Source: Sipunculus nudus
Taxonomy: Eukaryota; Annelida; Sipuncula; Golfingiida; Sipunculidae
NCBI GenBank assembly: GCA_026874595.1
Contig: CM049314.1
Location: 13,756,729-13,820,728 of the forward strand
DNA length: 64,000 bases
Direction of reading: 5' to 3'
Translations under genes and position numbers: made by a program
Shown: positions 63,686-64,000 of the stretch, in pieces
Numbering within the stretch: the first letter of the stretch is position 1
Layout of the letters: the number at the start of each line of letters is the position of its first letter
The notes under the pieces: generated by a model
What the model saw: only the letters and a program-made list of their open reading frames with translations
Databases searched by the model: none
What the model was told of the DNA's origin: nothing

Positions 63686-64000
63686 AGCGGATCGAACTGT
63701 CTCGCCAGTGAAGCTTGCTTATATAGAATCCCGGATCGGCCCAATATTCTCCCCTGAGCAAAATGTCTACGTATCAATGAGGGCTCGTCCGGGATAATTG
63801 ATCTTGTTTTGATAGCAGAACGCGGACAAAACTGTCTGCCTATCGAAGGCTGCTTTACTGGCAAGGCGGTTAGGACTCCGAACAAGTGCGCCAGTGACAT
63901 GGGTTTGAATTCGGGATCGGCCCAATATTTTCCTCTGTGCAGAATCTGTCCGTGACATATTGGGGCTCGTCTAAAATGACACCAAACATTGCCAGTGGCG
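63686..64000. repeat. Two diverged copies of a repeat with a tRNA-Pro 3'-end-like motif
   Basis: 63733-63789 and 63914-63971 share GGATCGGCCCAATATT-TTCC and end in GGGCTCGTC. The first copy carries TGAGGGCTCGTCCGGGAT at 63778-63795, 17 of 18 bases matching the complement of a tRNA-Pro 3' end, the primer-binding site used by many LTR elements. The second copy also contains a B-box-like GGGTTTGAATTC at 63901-63912. It may be an LTR-element junction or a tRNA-derived SINE pair. It continues past the window end. Confidence 0.55.

Overview
The window is eukaryotic: exons with GT...AG introns, microsatellites, a tRNA-headed SINE pair and a decayed LINE. The extracellular domain mix (LDLR class B propeller blades, EGF, sushi/CCP) and the style of repeats suggest an invertebrate animal, most likely a mollusc or other lophotrochozoan. 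That placement is an inference, not proven by the sequence.

One plus-strand gene runs through the whole window and is open at both ends. I find 13 internal exons between 1144 and 62999, with about 721 codons of continuous reading frame. All 12 exon-exon junctions are phase-compatible. In order they encode: the last blades of a YWTD (LDLR class B) beta-propeller (exons 1-3), one six-cysteine EGF-like module (exon 4), a second YWTD-type propeller (exons 5-9), and four consecutive one-exon sushi/CCP modules with six cysteines each (exons 10-13, all phase 1-1). This is the layout of a secreted or membrane-anchored adhesion, matrix or receptor protein related to LRP/nidogen-like families. I cannot name an orthologue.

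The dominant feature is intron 2 (1928-48781). About 46.3 kb of it (2187-48448) is one uninterrupted minisatellite array with a 48-bp unit, roughly 950-960 copies. Because 48 is a multiple of three, the array is open in one plus-strand frame (16-residue period MIKNHTTYHGEPDYLT) and one minus-strand frame (period LLDNQAHHGMLYGSLS). This gives dozens of long but spurious ORFs, up to 519 codons. Units of 50 bp carrying an extra TA break these frames and help mark higher-order repeats. Nested segmental duplications are readable at offsets of about 1.1, 2.65, 3.64/3.69, 5.27, 5.93 and 26.3 kb. On the sense strand each unit also carries a 5'-splice-site-like GGTGAGC, a branch-point-like CTAAC and a poly(A)-signal-like hexamer (GATAAA, TATAAA or AATAAA), an odd load for a pre-mRNA to carry.

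Downstream introns hold mobile and simple repeats. Intron 3 has a GC-rich foldback element, a 5'-truncated L1/Tx1-type LINE with a perfect 27-bp hairpin at its 5' end, and a tRNA-derived SINE. Intron 5 has an (AT)n tract and a degenerate ~20-bp minisatellite. Intron 6 has a compound (CT)n/(CA)n array punctuated by a fixed 20-bp phrase, and a second (AT)n tract. Intron 8 has a 470-bp MITE-like element and a second copy of the SINE. Intron 11 has a ~650-bp imperfect foldback element. The right end (63680-64000) has two diverged copies of a repeat carrying a tRNA-Pro 3'-end-like motif. No prokaryotic genes, CRISPR arrays, rRNA or functional tRNA genes were seen.
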